A stretch of 64,000 nt of DNA from Candidatus Peregrinibacteria bacterium (GTDB lineage: Bacteria; Patescibacteriota; Gracilibacteria; Peribacterales; Peribacteraceae), in assembly GCA_030649955.1 (NCBI GenBank), contig JAUSFD010000017.1, positions 115,591-179,590 of the forward strand, written 5' to 3'. This document shows, piece after piece, positions 54,607 to 61,489 of this stretch. The position numbers and the translations under genes are program-made. Below the pieces are notes generated by a model. The model saw only the letters and a list, made by a program, of their open reading frames with translations, ran no database searches and had not been told where the DNA came from. The first letter of the stretch is position 1. Each line of letters starts with the position of its first letter.

Positions 54607-56082
54607 TCACTCTCCTTGTTCTGGTTTCTCCTGACACTGATCCGCCATTCGCACGGTTCCGGCCTCAGATCCGCTCTGTCCGGCAAACGGGCCGCCGGGC
54701 GCTCCGACGAAGTCAATGCGGTAGGTGATGTCGAAGAAGCTGTCGACATTCCAGTTACCGTCAGGCAGCCGCGTCAGCGTTGTGTGGCCGGGGCTTGGGA
54801 GGCCGAACTCCGTTCCGGCGGTGATGCGGAGCAAATCAAAGTCCGGATCCCCAGGAGGGAGCTGCCCTTGCAAGCGGAACATGTCGGTGTCGAACGACTG
54901 CACTGGATCCCCCGGCGCTCGTGGCTGTGTATTGATCTGACCGTTCACGGGCAGGTTCAACACGCGGCCGCTTGAGAGCGAAAGCTGCAGCATCTCGGTG
55001 TCGAATGTGTACGTCTCTCCTCCGGCAGGCGTGCCGCTTCGCCTCACGACCGTATCAGGACCACTCATGAGCAGACCGTCTGCCACCAGACCCGTGCTCG
55101 TGGGCGTCGGTGGCATGATGCCGAAGTGTCCTTCGGTGTTCTGGTACTTCGTGCCTTCATCGAAGACGACCGCAGTCCCGTCGGAGTCTGGTTGAGTGCA
55201 GGCATGGAGATGCGTCTTCACTGTTGGGAGGCAGAGCTCTTCCGTCCGGACGGCCTTGAGACCCTTCACACCAAACTGGTCATGGGTGAGCACCAGACGG
55301 TTCATGGGATTATGCGGGATGACTTCGTAGCACATCAGGTGATTCTTCTCGTCGACAATGCTGTAGACCTTTCCATCGTGCCGCTTCTCCACGGGGTTAC
55401 AGAGATAGCGTGCTTTGATGACTTCGAACTGCTTGTTCTGGAACTGATCGCGGAGCAGGACGCCTTTTGCAAAGTCGTACTGTTCGACGTCGTAGCAGAG
55501 GTAGTGATTTGCGTTCTGCGGAATCTGCGGCACGAGGAAAGCGATCGCCTTCTGCGGCAGGTGTGACAGCTTGTCATCGGGAATGCCGATCTTCTTCTTG
55601 CCGGTGGGCGTGAGGAGATAGCGGGGCTTGGTCACAAGAATCGTCCGCTGCTCAAACTGGTTCTGGATGAAGACAGGACGTGGCGTGAACGGTACCTGCG
55701 TTTGGACCCGGTAGGCGAGGTAGTGGAGGTCCGGCCTTCTGGGATTGAAGATCATGCCTGCATGCTGCTTCCGCACCGGATTGAGGAGCCGTTCTATGAG
55801 CGTGAGCGTGAAGTCCGTCGGGCTGAGGAATTGGTCTCGGAGCACCACGTTGATGGGATTGATTGACTTGTCGATGAGATAGCTCAGGTAGTGGTCGCAA
55901 TTGACGCCGTTGTCGACGACTCCGTCGCCATCATCGTCCTTGCCGTTGCAGATTTCCGAAGAAGGTACTCCCTGCGCGCCGACGGGTGCGTAGGAGATTG
56001 CAAATAGCGACAGGACGAGCACTGCACACACAACAAAGAGTTCTTTCGCGCCGAAGGATATTCGGAGAGGGACGTGGTCCAT
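54607..56082 (-). CDS. Secreted protein, paralogue of the MopE-like gene, without MopE repeats
   Basis: 491 residues from ATG 56082. A signal peptide (LFVVCAVLVLSLFAISYAPV) is followed by one MopE-like motif (SEICNGKDDDGDGVVDNGVN). The same about 255-residue region as in 32456-33904 follows (VVLRDQFLSPTDFTLTLIER, VFIQNQFEQRTILVTKPRYL, RDQFQNKQFEVIKARYLCNP). After about residue 300 the two differ: here a region with YTFDTEMLQLSLSSGRVLNL and FDTDMFRLQGQLPPGDPDFD, reading like a PEP-CTERM-type beta domain. An exported structural role is likely. Confidence 0.8.
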   Translation of the reverse strand: MDHVPLRISFGAKELFVVCAVLVLSLFAISYAPVGAQGVPSSEICNGKDDDGDGVVDNGVNCDHYLSYLIDKSINPINVVLRDQFLSPTDFTLTLIERLLNPVRKQHAGMIFNPRRPDLHYLAYRVQTQVPFTPRPVFIQNQFEQRTILVTKPRYLLTPTGKKKIGIPDDKLSHLPQKAIAFLVPQIPQNANHYLCYDVEQYDFAKGVLLRDQFQNKQFEVIKARYLCNPVEKRHDGKVYSIVDEKNHLMCYEVIPHNPMNRLVLTHDQFGVKGLKAVRTEELCLPTVKTHLHACTQPDSDGTAVVFDEGTKYQNTEGHFGIMPPTPTSTGLVADGLLMSGPDTVVRRSGTPAGGETYTFDTEMLQLSLSSGRVLNLPVNGQINTQPRAPGDPVQSFDTDMFRLQGQLPPGDPDFDLLRITAGTEFGLPSPGHTTLTRLPDGNWNVDSFFDITYRIDFVGAPGGPFAGQSGSEAGTVRMADQCQEKPEQGE

Positions 56083-56107
56083 AGTTCCGTGGGGGGAAAA
56101 GGAAAAA

Positions 56108-56135
56108 ATGGTACAACCTTCAACGCTTCTGTCAA
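56108..56135 (-). promoter_or_regulatory. Sigma70-like promoter of the secreted paralogue
   Basis: A consensus TTGACA (56135-56130) is followed after 16 nt by TACCAT (56113-56108) on the minus strand. The start codon ATG 56082 lies 25 nt further on. Confidence 0.6.
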
Positions 56136-56288
56136 GAAAATGCTCCAAGGTGGGAGCAGAGACGGCAGAAGAGCGGAATACTGTCTTGCGCTGGTGCATA
56201 AACGATTGCCGGCAAAAAAGTCCTGATACCTTTCGTCAGCGCTCCGTTGCAGCGTAGCGGTATCGTTCTCGAGAAGATCATTCCTGTT

Positions 56289-56439
56289 TGGAGCGGGTTA
56301 CTGGCTCGTCGGCCGACTTGTCCCTCGTAGCCATGAGGCGAAGTGGGAAGCCCAGAAGCGAAGGCTAGAAGTTACAACCGCCTGCCCGGTGTAGCCTGAA
56401 AGCGGAGTCGGGTGATGCGTCCGGCTAGGAGCCTGTGTC
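56289..56439 (-). repeat. Cassette junction P (expanded)
   Basis: TGGAGCGGGTTACTGGCTCG, several CGTAGCC/GAAGGC hairpin units, GTTACAACCGCCTGCCCGGT, more hairpin, then GGCTAGGAGCCTGTGTCC. At about 150 nt it is the longest copy. The rest of 56136-56458 holds no gene. Confidence 0.8.
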
Positions 56440-56458
56440 CATGAGCGCGATAGTGGAG

Positions 56459-57532
56459 CTATTTGGTCGCCAGTCTATACCTTGTCGCCCTCCCTTTGCC
56501 GATCTGTACTATCTTTTTGAGTGCGAGGAGTTTCTTCAGTGCCTGTTCTACGGTGCGGATATTCACGCCGCTGGCGTCTGCGATGTCTTTCCTGCTCATT
56601 GCCTCACCCTTCTGGAGCGCCTTCCAGACCGCGAGCTGATTTTCCGAAAGCACCTGCTCCGTCTGATCTTCCTTCGTAAGTGCGATGGCCATTTCACCCT
56701 GCTCAGCGAACATGCGGAGAATGAAGAGCATCCACGGGGAAACATCTTCCTTCTCTTTTTTCCAGTTCGATGTGGATCTCTTGAGAGCCATGTAGTAATC
56801 CACTTTGTGGTCCTCGATGAGCTTCTCGTGCGAGATGTAAGGCACGAAGCCGTAGCCTTGTTGGAGAAGCAGGAGATTCGTTAGGATGCGGCTTGTTCTG
56901 CCATTTCCATCTTGAAAGGGATGTATGGCAAGGTACTCAAAAATAAAGTGAGCGATAATGAGCAAAGGATGGTACTTCTGTTCTTTGAGTTGCTCTTTCG
57001 TCCATTCCACGAGTTCCTGCATTTCCTTTGCCGTGAGGTGCGGTGGAGTGGGCTCAAAGATGATCCCAACCACCTTCCCCTTCGCATCGACGGCCTGCAC
57101 GTGGTTCGGACCGAACTTGTACTGCCCCTTGTGACGGGCATCCTTCTCGCTGTACTTGAGAGTCATCGTATGAATCTGCTTGATGAGGTTTTCGGAGAAC
57201 TTCATCGCCTTCCAGGAATCGAAGACCTCTTTGATCGTTTCAACGTATCCCATGACTTCCTGCTCATCGCGAGTAGCGAGTTTTCGGACTTTGGCATGAC
57301 GGAGCAACTGCTCCACTTCCTCATCACTCAAATGTGCGCCCTCAATACGCGTAGAAGCTCCGCTGGAGCTGATAATGACTGCTCGCTTCATCCGCTCTAG
57401 ATACTCTGGAGAGAGCAACTGAAAGGCTTCCCAATAACCTTTGCATTCATCAATACGAGCCAGAAACTTGGTGATTTCCCGTGAGGCATCAGGTGTAAGC
57501 CGGAGCCGTTGATGGAAATGGTGCAAAGACAT
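56459..57532 (-). CDS. Fic-family protein with C-terminal winged helix
   Basis: 357 residues. The Fic core motif HPFQDGNGRTSRIL is near residue 215 (all catalytic residues present). An inhibitory motif SGASTRIEG lies near residue 57 (class II, N-terminal). The C-terminal 70 residues form a winged-helix domain (MSRKDIADASGVNIRTVEQA). Fic enzymes usually AMP-modify protein side chains; the target is unknown. ATG 57532 has GGAG 6 nt upstream, an uncommon Shine-Dalgarno here. It is alone between junctions P and Q. Confidence 0.9.
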   Translation of the reverse strand: MSLHHFHQRLRLTPDASREITKFLARIDECKGYWEAFQLLSPEYLERMKRAVIISSSGASTRIEGAHLSDEEVEQLLRHAKVRKLATRDEQEVMGYVETIKEVFDSWKAMKFSENLIKQIHTMTLKYSEKDARHKGQYKFGPNHVQAVDAKGKVVGIIFEPTPPHLTAKEMQELVEWTKEQLKEQKYHPLLIIAHFIFEYLAIHPFQDGNGRTSRILTNLLLLQQGYGFVPYISHEKLIEDHKVDYYMALKRSTSNWKKEKEDVSPWMLFILRMFAEQGEMAIALTKEDQTEQVLSENQLAVWKALQKGEAMSRKDIADASGVNIRTVEQALKKLLALKKIVQIGKGRATRYRLATK

Positions 57533-57558
57533 AAGAATCTCCGTAGGAGTCTATGGGA

Positions 57559-57588
57559 GATTATAGTAGATTATAGGAGATTAGAAAA
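57559..57588 (-). promoter_or_regulatory. Tandem 10-bp repeats over the Fic promoter
   Basis: AGATTATAGT, AGATTATAGG and AGATTAGAAA follow each other with a 10-bp period. On the minus strand they give two TATAAT-type -10 hexamers. The one-helical-turn spacing suggests binding sites of a dimeric or multimeric regulator, perhaps the Fic winged helix itself. Confidence 0.5.
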
Positions 57589-57704
57589 GCCCTGATAAAT
57601 CAGCTATTTCCCTGCAATAGGTGCCCATGCCTCAATCCTACTCTGTGCTCGATAAACTCTACGTAGAGTTGGATTCGGTCACTTGTAAAAAGGTGGAAAA
57701 GATT

Positions 57705-57790
57705 TGGAGCGGATTACTGGCTTGCCGGCCGAAGCCCAGAGGCGAAGGCTGGAAATTATTACAACCGAGATATGCTCTGCTATCGCAGGA
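57705..57790 (-). repeat. Cassette junction Q (closest to the tRNA end)
   Basis: TGGAGCGGATTACTGGCTTG, CCGGCCGAAGCCCAGAGGCG, AAGGCTGGAAATTATTACAA and CCGAGATATGCTCTGC followed by a lost right box (TATCGCAGG). It lies between the Fic gene and the ClpP-like gene. Confidence 0.78.
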
Positions 57791-57815
57791 TAACTTTCAG
57801 CAGTCTTCGGTGTTG

Positions 57816-58382
57816 TTAATGTAAATCTAAAATATCAAAAACTTCTGCATCTGTTGGCAATTGCAGCTCTTTGATTTCGTGTACTATGCCCTTCTCTTTT
57901 GCTTCTTCTGCCGAAAGTACATGCTCTCCTTTAAAAAGCTCCTTTAATTCTTCGACAGTGTACTTTGTTCTGCCAGCTATTGTGGTCGCTACCAATTCAT
58001 TATCTCTGCGAACCGTTTTCAGTCCTCTTACAAGATTCTCCTCGGTTAAAGCCTGGCCGCTTATTGTGACTCCGTGAAGAAGAAAACGAGCACTTGGAAC
58101 CGAATATCTTTTGTCAGCTGCAAGATAAACTGCATTGGCAATTGAATCCACCATTCCGATGTTATGGACTTCGACTTCTATTGGTAAACCTCGTATGAAA
58201 TTATACAGAGCCAGACCTTGAGGGACCCCGCCACCGCGTGAATTAATCAAGATGGTGATTTTACTAAGTGCATCTCGGTAAGCATCCGTGCAAAGCTTCA
58301 CCAATCTGTGTGCAGTGATATCTTCGATGTCAGCCTGAAAATTAATAAATCTCTCTGGTGCCATTTGCGTCATATTTTTCAT
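57816..58382 (-). CDS. ClpP-like serine protease (crotonase-fold)
   Basis: 188 residues; later ATG starts at codons 4 and 7 are also possible. DALSKITILINSRGGGVPQG and EVHNIGMVDSIANAVYLAAD carry the oxyanion Gly loop and nucleophile Ser. SARFLLHGVTISG has the catalytic His. In GEHVLSAEEAKEKGIVHEI the third acid is Glu instead of Asp. It is shorter than typical ClpP and lacks its N-terminal axial loop, so it is likely a ClpP-like or SDH-type protease rather than the housekeeping enzyme. It is the gene next to tRNA-Gly. Confidence 0.82.
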   Translation of the reverse strand: MKNMTQMAPERFINFQADIEDITAHRLVKLCTDAYRDALSKITILINSRGGGVPQGLALYNFIRGLPIEVEVHNIGMVDSIANAVYLAADKRYSVPSARFLLHGVTISGQALTEENLVRGLKTVRRDNELVATTIAGRTKYTVEELKELFKGEHVLSAEEAKEKGIVHEIKELQLPTDAEVFDILDLH

Positions 58383-58401
58383 ATTTTATGTTGTTTGTCA
58401 A

Positions 58402-58476
58402 TGGAGCGGGTGAACGGAATCGAACCGTCGTCACCAGGTTGGAAACCTGGGGTAATAACCATTATACGACACCCGC
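58402..58476 (-). tRNA. tRNA-Gly (anticodon TCC)
   Basis: On the minus strand GCGGGTG pairs with CACCCGC for the acceptor stem, the anticodon arm is CCAGG-TTTCCAA-CCTGG with TCC, the T arm is GACGG-TTCGATT-CCGTT (one G:U pair), and CCA is encoded. The 3' end is duplicated exactly at 46617-46638 and imperfectly in the other junctions. Confidence 0.96.
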
Positions 58477-58482
58477 ATGCGA

Positions 58483-58509
58483 GGATTAGGATTAGGGCTA
58501 GGGTTAGGG
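58483..58509. repeat. Short TTAGGG-type tandem repeat upstream of tRNA-Gly
   Basis: GATTAGGATTAGGGCTAGGG and TTAGGGA give four to five degenerate hexamers directly before the tRNA start. It may be part of its promoter region. Confidence 0.5.
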
Positions 58510-58542
58510 ATTTCGGAAAGATCGACGCAGAGAAAAGAATAC

Positions 58543-58851
58543 CTAGCCTCCCTTGTTTTGTGAAGAAAAGTGCTTTTCGATTGTCCTCAAGATTTTCGTA
58601 TCACTCGGCTGTTTCCACGGATGGCACGAGAGGACCCGCTTCATGGTGAGCAACGTTCCGATCACTGCTCCTCTCTCGAGAATGACCTTCTTCCCATAAT
58701 CGGAACAGGTGGGTTCGTACATGCAAACACCGTGAGGAAAGAGTCGTCTCAAGGGACCATGATCAGGGGAGAGGGTGTGCTGGTACACGGTGATCCCACC
58801 CACGAGGAGGGAGCGGGGGAGTCGCCAGAGGAAGCGGAAGAGCTGTTTCAC
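58543..58851 (-). CDS. yidD: YidD-family membrane protein insertion efficiency factor
   Basis: 102 residues. TVYQHTLSPDHGPLRRLFPH and GVCMYEPTCSDYGKKVILER match the YidD pattern (YQ..LSP, PTCS.Y), with RVLSCHPWKQP at the end. The PTCS Cys is kept. YidD assists membrane insertion by the YidC insertase; its usual neighbours rnpA and yidC are not here. Confidence 0.9.
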   Translation of the reverse strand: MKQLFRFLWRLPRSLLVGGITVYQHTLSPDHGPLRRLFPHGVCMYEPTCSDYGKKVILERGAVIGTLLTMKRVLSCHPWKQPSDTKILRTIEKHFSSQNKGG

Positions 58852-58925
58852 GAGGATTCACGGTGGGACGTACATTGAAGTTACTGCTTGCGGGCTGTAC
58901 GATCCAGTGACTTCCTCCGCACTGT

Positions 58926-59195
58926 ATGGGTACGTACACGCCAGCAGACATCATGATCCTCCTCTACATCGTGGTCGCGGTGATGCTCATCATCGTCCTC
59001 TACCACGTGCTCTTCATCGTGTGGGATTTGCGCAAGGTGATGCGGCGGTTCGATGACATCTCCGAGCAGATCGAGAGCGTGATCATGAAGCCGATCTCCA
59101 TGGCGGATACCATCCTCCAGTGGATCCTTGAGCAGGTGGAGCACATGAAGAAGAAGCACCATCGCAAGAAGCACATCAGCTCTCCCGAGGAATGA
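58926..59195 (+). CDS. Small membrane protein with basic tail
   Basis: 89 residues with one N-terminal membrane helix (about 8-30), a helical amphipathic part (KVMRRFDDISEQIESVIMKP) and a His/Lys-rich tail. It overlaps the next gene by 4 nt (ATGA). No known family; the pair looks like small envelope proteins co-translated. Confidence 0.72.
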   Translation: MGTYTPADIMILLYIVVAVMLIIVLYHVLFIVWDLRKVMRRFDDISEQIESVIMKPISMADTILQWILEQVEHMKKKHHRKKHISSPEE

Positions 59196-59497
59196 TCCCA
59201 AAGAAGAACACCCGTCCGACGGTCCCCCAGGCGGAAGCCAAGCTGGTCGCATCGCTCGAGACGCTGCGCAGGACGTTCGAGGAAGTTCCCCGGGAGTACG
59301 AGTACTTCCTCCACCCAGGGAAGCACCTCTTCTTCACGTTCCTCAAGGGGATCGTTTCCGGCCTTGGAGTCATCGCAGCGGTGGCAATCGTCATTCCCAT
59401 CATGCTCGCGATGATGCACGGCATCGAGTGGGTTCCGTTGATAGGGGATTTCGTGACGAGAATCGCGGATAGGGTGGAACAGTCACAACGGCCGTGA
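59192..59497 (+). CDS. Small membrane protein (DUF5665-like)
   Basis: 101 residues. A soluble helix (about 15-35) is followed by LHPGKHLFFTFLKGIVSGLG and AAVAIVIPIMLAMMH, a membrane helix, then EWVPLIGDFVTRIADRV. The layout resembles DUF5665 proteins of unknown role. It is coupled to the gene before it and is followed by a long inverted repeat. Confidence 0.7.
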   Translation: MIPKKNTRPTVPQAEAKLVASLETLRRTFEEVPREYEYFLHPGKHLFFTFLKGIVSGLGVIAAVAIVIPIMLAMMHGIEWVPLIGDFVTRIADRVEQSQRP

Positions 59498-59592
59498 TCT
59501 GAATGGAGAATGGAAAATGTACAATGAACAATGTAGTTCTTGGTTCAATACCATTGAACATATTCCATTGTACATTCTTCATTCTCCTCAGA
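59498..59592. terminator. Inverted repeat of GGAGAATGG/AATGTACAATG words between convergent genes
   Basis: TCTGAATGGAGAATGG...AATGTACAATG on the left pairs with CATTGTACATTCTTCATTC and CTCCTCAGA on the right with small gaps. It lies between the DUF5665-like gene (+) and the next minus-strand gene. Confidence 0.6.
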
Positions 59593-60088
59593 GGACCGAT
59601 TGCTCATCCACGAACACCCGGATGAAGAGCCTCTTCAGGAGTTCCACGGACGCTTCGAAGATTTCGGAGAGGATCGCGTTCAAGCGGCGGATGCGCGCGT
59701 AGAGCTCGTTCATGCGGTGCGCTGCTCCTGGCTTCGTCGTGCGCGCGAGCCGCTTCGCTTGCTTGCTCAGCTTCTTCACCTCCTTCTCGATATGCTCTGC
59801 GAGTTGCTTCTGCATCACCGTGGGGTCAGGGAGATTTGCAATCGCCTGCGCGCGAGCAGAGGTCTGGCTCCGTGCCTGCGCAGAAGCCGGTCCGCTCCCG
59901 CCTGCACCCATATCCCGCGAGCTATCTTCACCCATCGTCTCGCCCACCCTCGATGGGAGGGCTTCGAGAGTCGCGAGGAGGAGATTCAACTCCTTCATCA
60001 CCCGCTGCGGCCGCACCACGAGGAGTGCTGCCTTGGGTGCCTCGGGGGAGAGCGATGTGGGTTTCTCGGATGAAGAGGGGCTCGACAT
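59588..60088 (-). CDS. Charged helical protein of unknown function
   Basis: 166 residues from ATG 60088. After a Ser/Pro start (MSSPSSSEKPTSLSPEAPKA), residues 30-60 and 85-160 are helical and rich in Lys, Arg, Ala and Leu (QLAEHIEKEVKKLSKQAKRL). No family recognised. GAAAAT lies 7 nt before ATG and TTGACT 17 nt further upstream (60119-60124), giving a promoter for a leaderless mRNA. A longer upstream frame was rejected. Confidence 0.65.
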   Translation of the reverse strand: MSSPSSSEKPTSLSPEAPKAALLVVRPQRVMKELNLLLATLEALPSRVGETMGEDSSRDMGAGGSGPASAQARSQTSARAQAIANLPDPTVMQKQLAEHIEKEVKKLSKQAKRLARTTKPGAAHRMNELYARIRRLNAILSEIFEASVELLKRLFIRVFVDEQSVL

Positions 60089-60095
60089 CACTACT

Positions 60096-60124
60096 ATTTT
60101 CTCTTTTTTTAGCCAAAAAGTCAA
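60096..60124 (-). promoter_or_regulatory. Promoter with near-leaderless start
   Basis: TTGACT (60124-60119), 17-nt spacer, GAAAAT (60101-60096), then 7 nt to ATG 60088 on the minus strand. Confidence 0.55.
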
Positions 60125-60249
60125 TGCGCTTGCAAGAGGAGGGACGAGGCGCCGGTCGCGCATGAGTTCTTGAGGAGACCGACGAACGATACGAGTTCCT
60201 CGGAATCGTCGGACTCCTCGGTCTCTTCGGGACTCTCTCTCACATTCAT
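60121..60249 (-). CDS. Possible 42-residue acidic peptide
   Basis: MNVRESPEETEESDDSEELV has an acidic leader-like half; the rest (SFVGLLKNSCATGASSLLLQ then AH) has one Cys among Ser/Thr and hydrophobic residues. Acidic leader plus Cys/Ser/Thr core is typical of modified-peptide precursors, but no modifying enzyme gene is near. It overlaps the promoter of the next gene. Confidence 0.25.
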   Translation of the reverse strand: MNVRESPEETEESDDSEELVSFVGLLKNSCATGASSLLLQAH

Positions 60250-60296
60250 TGCACTGCATTTCCCCAGTGATATTTTCGAGGTGAAGCGAAGAAACC

Positions 60297-61400
60297 TTAC
60301 TCCTCGTAGCACCTCTTCGGATCGGCTCCATCCGGTTTACACACCAGGCCACTCTCGCATGTAGGCACGGTTTCGTTGCCGCACTCCTCACCCTTCTTTG
60401 CAGGAACGTACGTGCCGACACACTTCTTCACAGAAGAGTCATTGCTATCGTATCTGACTATCACGCAGAGAAAGGATTGGCATTGTTCATTGGAAGTACA
60501 CTCCTTTCCATCATCTATTTCGTAACAGAAGCCCGTCACTTTGCTGCACTTGAGACCGTCTCTGCAGGTTCCGTAACTCGGGTTACTCGGTCCGCACGGA
60601 TCACCCACGAATCCCCGACGATGTGGAAGAAACCAAAGTGGGTCCAATCGGCATTGCCCATTGATACACCGTTCTTCCCATCCACACTGATTGCAATTAG
60701 ATCCGGCGGTAAGAGGACCATCATGGGGAATAGGTACGAGGATGGAGCGCTGGGTCACGCATTTGTTCGAGAAGCAGACGAGTGTTGAGTCGCAGCAATC
60801 ACGCGTTTCGCCGCAGTAATCTCTGACGTAATCAGGGCCTTCTTTGTACCGCCGAGCGCAGTACGTGCAAGTTTTCTCCTTGCTTCCGGCGTCGTACAGC
60901 TTGCAGCGCATCTTGTCGCCTATGCTGTTGCTGCAGCAGTTGCTCACCGTTCCGCACGCAGAGCCATACGTTTTGCATGTCTCACATGTCCTACTTCTGC
61001 AATCCGATCCATCGCAACATGTTTGTTTGAGTTCTCCGATAGTCCGTTGTGGAAAGGGAAGACCGGGACTCCAGTCCACATTGAAGACATCAACAGGGGA
61101 GAACGCACAGGACTTCTTCTCTATCGCACAGTACTTTGCGAATTCCGGTTCATAGGGAAATGTCACCTTCGTGCTGTCGTTCGAGAACAAGGTGATCGGG
61201 AGGGGAGGGAGTGGTCCGGTGGGGGCAAGTTGATAGAGAGGAAGGAGCGGTCCGGTGGGAACAAACCCTCCCAGATGTCCTTGCGCATTCCACACACTCA
61301 TCAGCACCACTACGAGTGCGACGATACCCAGGATGGAACCGAGGAGAGCGGAGTGCGATCTCCCTCCAGTCGAGAACCAGGATGCGTTGGTGAGTTTCAT
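60297..61400 (-). CDS. Cys-rich extracytoplasmic protein with N-terminal anchor
   Basis: 367 residues. One membrane helix (about 19-38) is followed by a Pro/Leu-rich linker and a Cys-rich part (about 125-367, some 34 Cys) in short units such as CCDGSDCRSRTCETC, CCDSTLVCFSNKC and GKECTSNEQCQSFLC. The spacing resembles dickkopf/TIL-like knots seen in large secreted CPR proteins. Exported and disulfide-bonded; role unknown. The promoter is TTGTAA, 17 nt, TATAAT (61451-61423). Confidence 0.78.
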   Translation of the reverse strand: MKLTNASWFSTGGRSHSALLGSILGIVALVVVLMSVWNAQGHLGGFVPTGPLLPLYQLAPTGPLPPLPITLFSNDSTKVTFPYEPEFAKYCAIEKKSCAFSPVDVFNVDWSPGLPFPQRTIGELKQTCCDGSDCRSRTCETCKTYGSACGTVSNCCSNSIGDKMRCKLYDAGSKEKTCTYCARRYKEGPDYVRDYCGETRDCCDSTLVCFSNKCVTQRSILVPIPHDGPLTAGSNCNQCGWEERCINGQCRLDPLWFLPHRRGFVGDPCGPSNPSYGTCRDGLKCSKVTGFCYEIDDGKECTSNEQCQSFLCVIVRYDSNDSSVKKCVGTYVPAKKGEECGNETVPTCESGLVCKPDGADPKRCYEE

Positions 61401-61422
61401 GGGGAGTGTGTGTTACGTAGAT

Positions 61423-61451
61423 ATTATACAATAGATGTGGTGCTTTTACAA
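61423..61451 (-). promoter_or_regulatory. Promoter of the Cys-rich protein gene
   Basis: TTGTAA (61451-61446), 17-nt spacer, consensus TATAAT (61428-61423), minus strand. The ATG at 61400 follows 22 nt later. Confidence 0.65.
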
Positions 61452-61489
61452 ATACAGTTTGACGCACATCTTAGTGCTACTCTTCCCCT

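Noticed and set aside
54261..54749. 162-codon minus-strand frame across junction O and the end of the secreted paralogue
   Set aside because: It crosses a junction repeat and runs out of frame through the end of a real gene, with Arg-rich low-information content.
37433..57790. Regular repeats suggesting a CRISPR array
   Set aside because: Spacing varies from under 1 kb to over 3 kb, the intervening sequence is genes, copies vary in length and there are no cas genes.
35598..58476. Prophage or ICE as the explanation of the array
   Set aside because: No integrase, portal, terminase, relaxase or conjugation genes are present; the single tube-like protein lies just outside and has a signal peptide.
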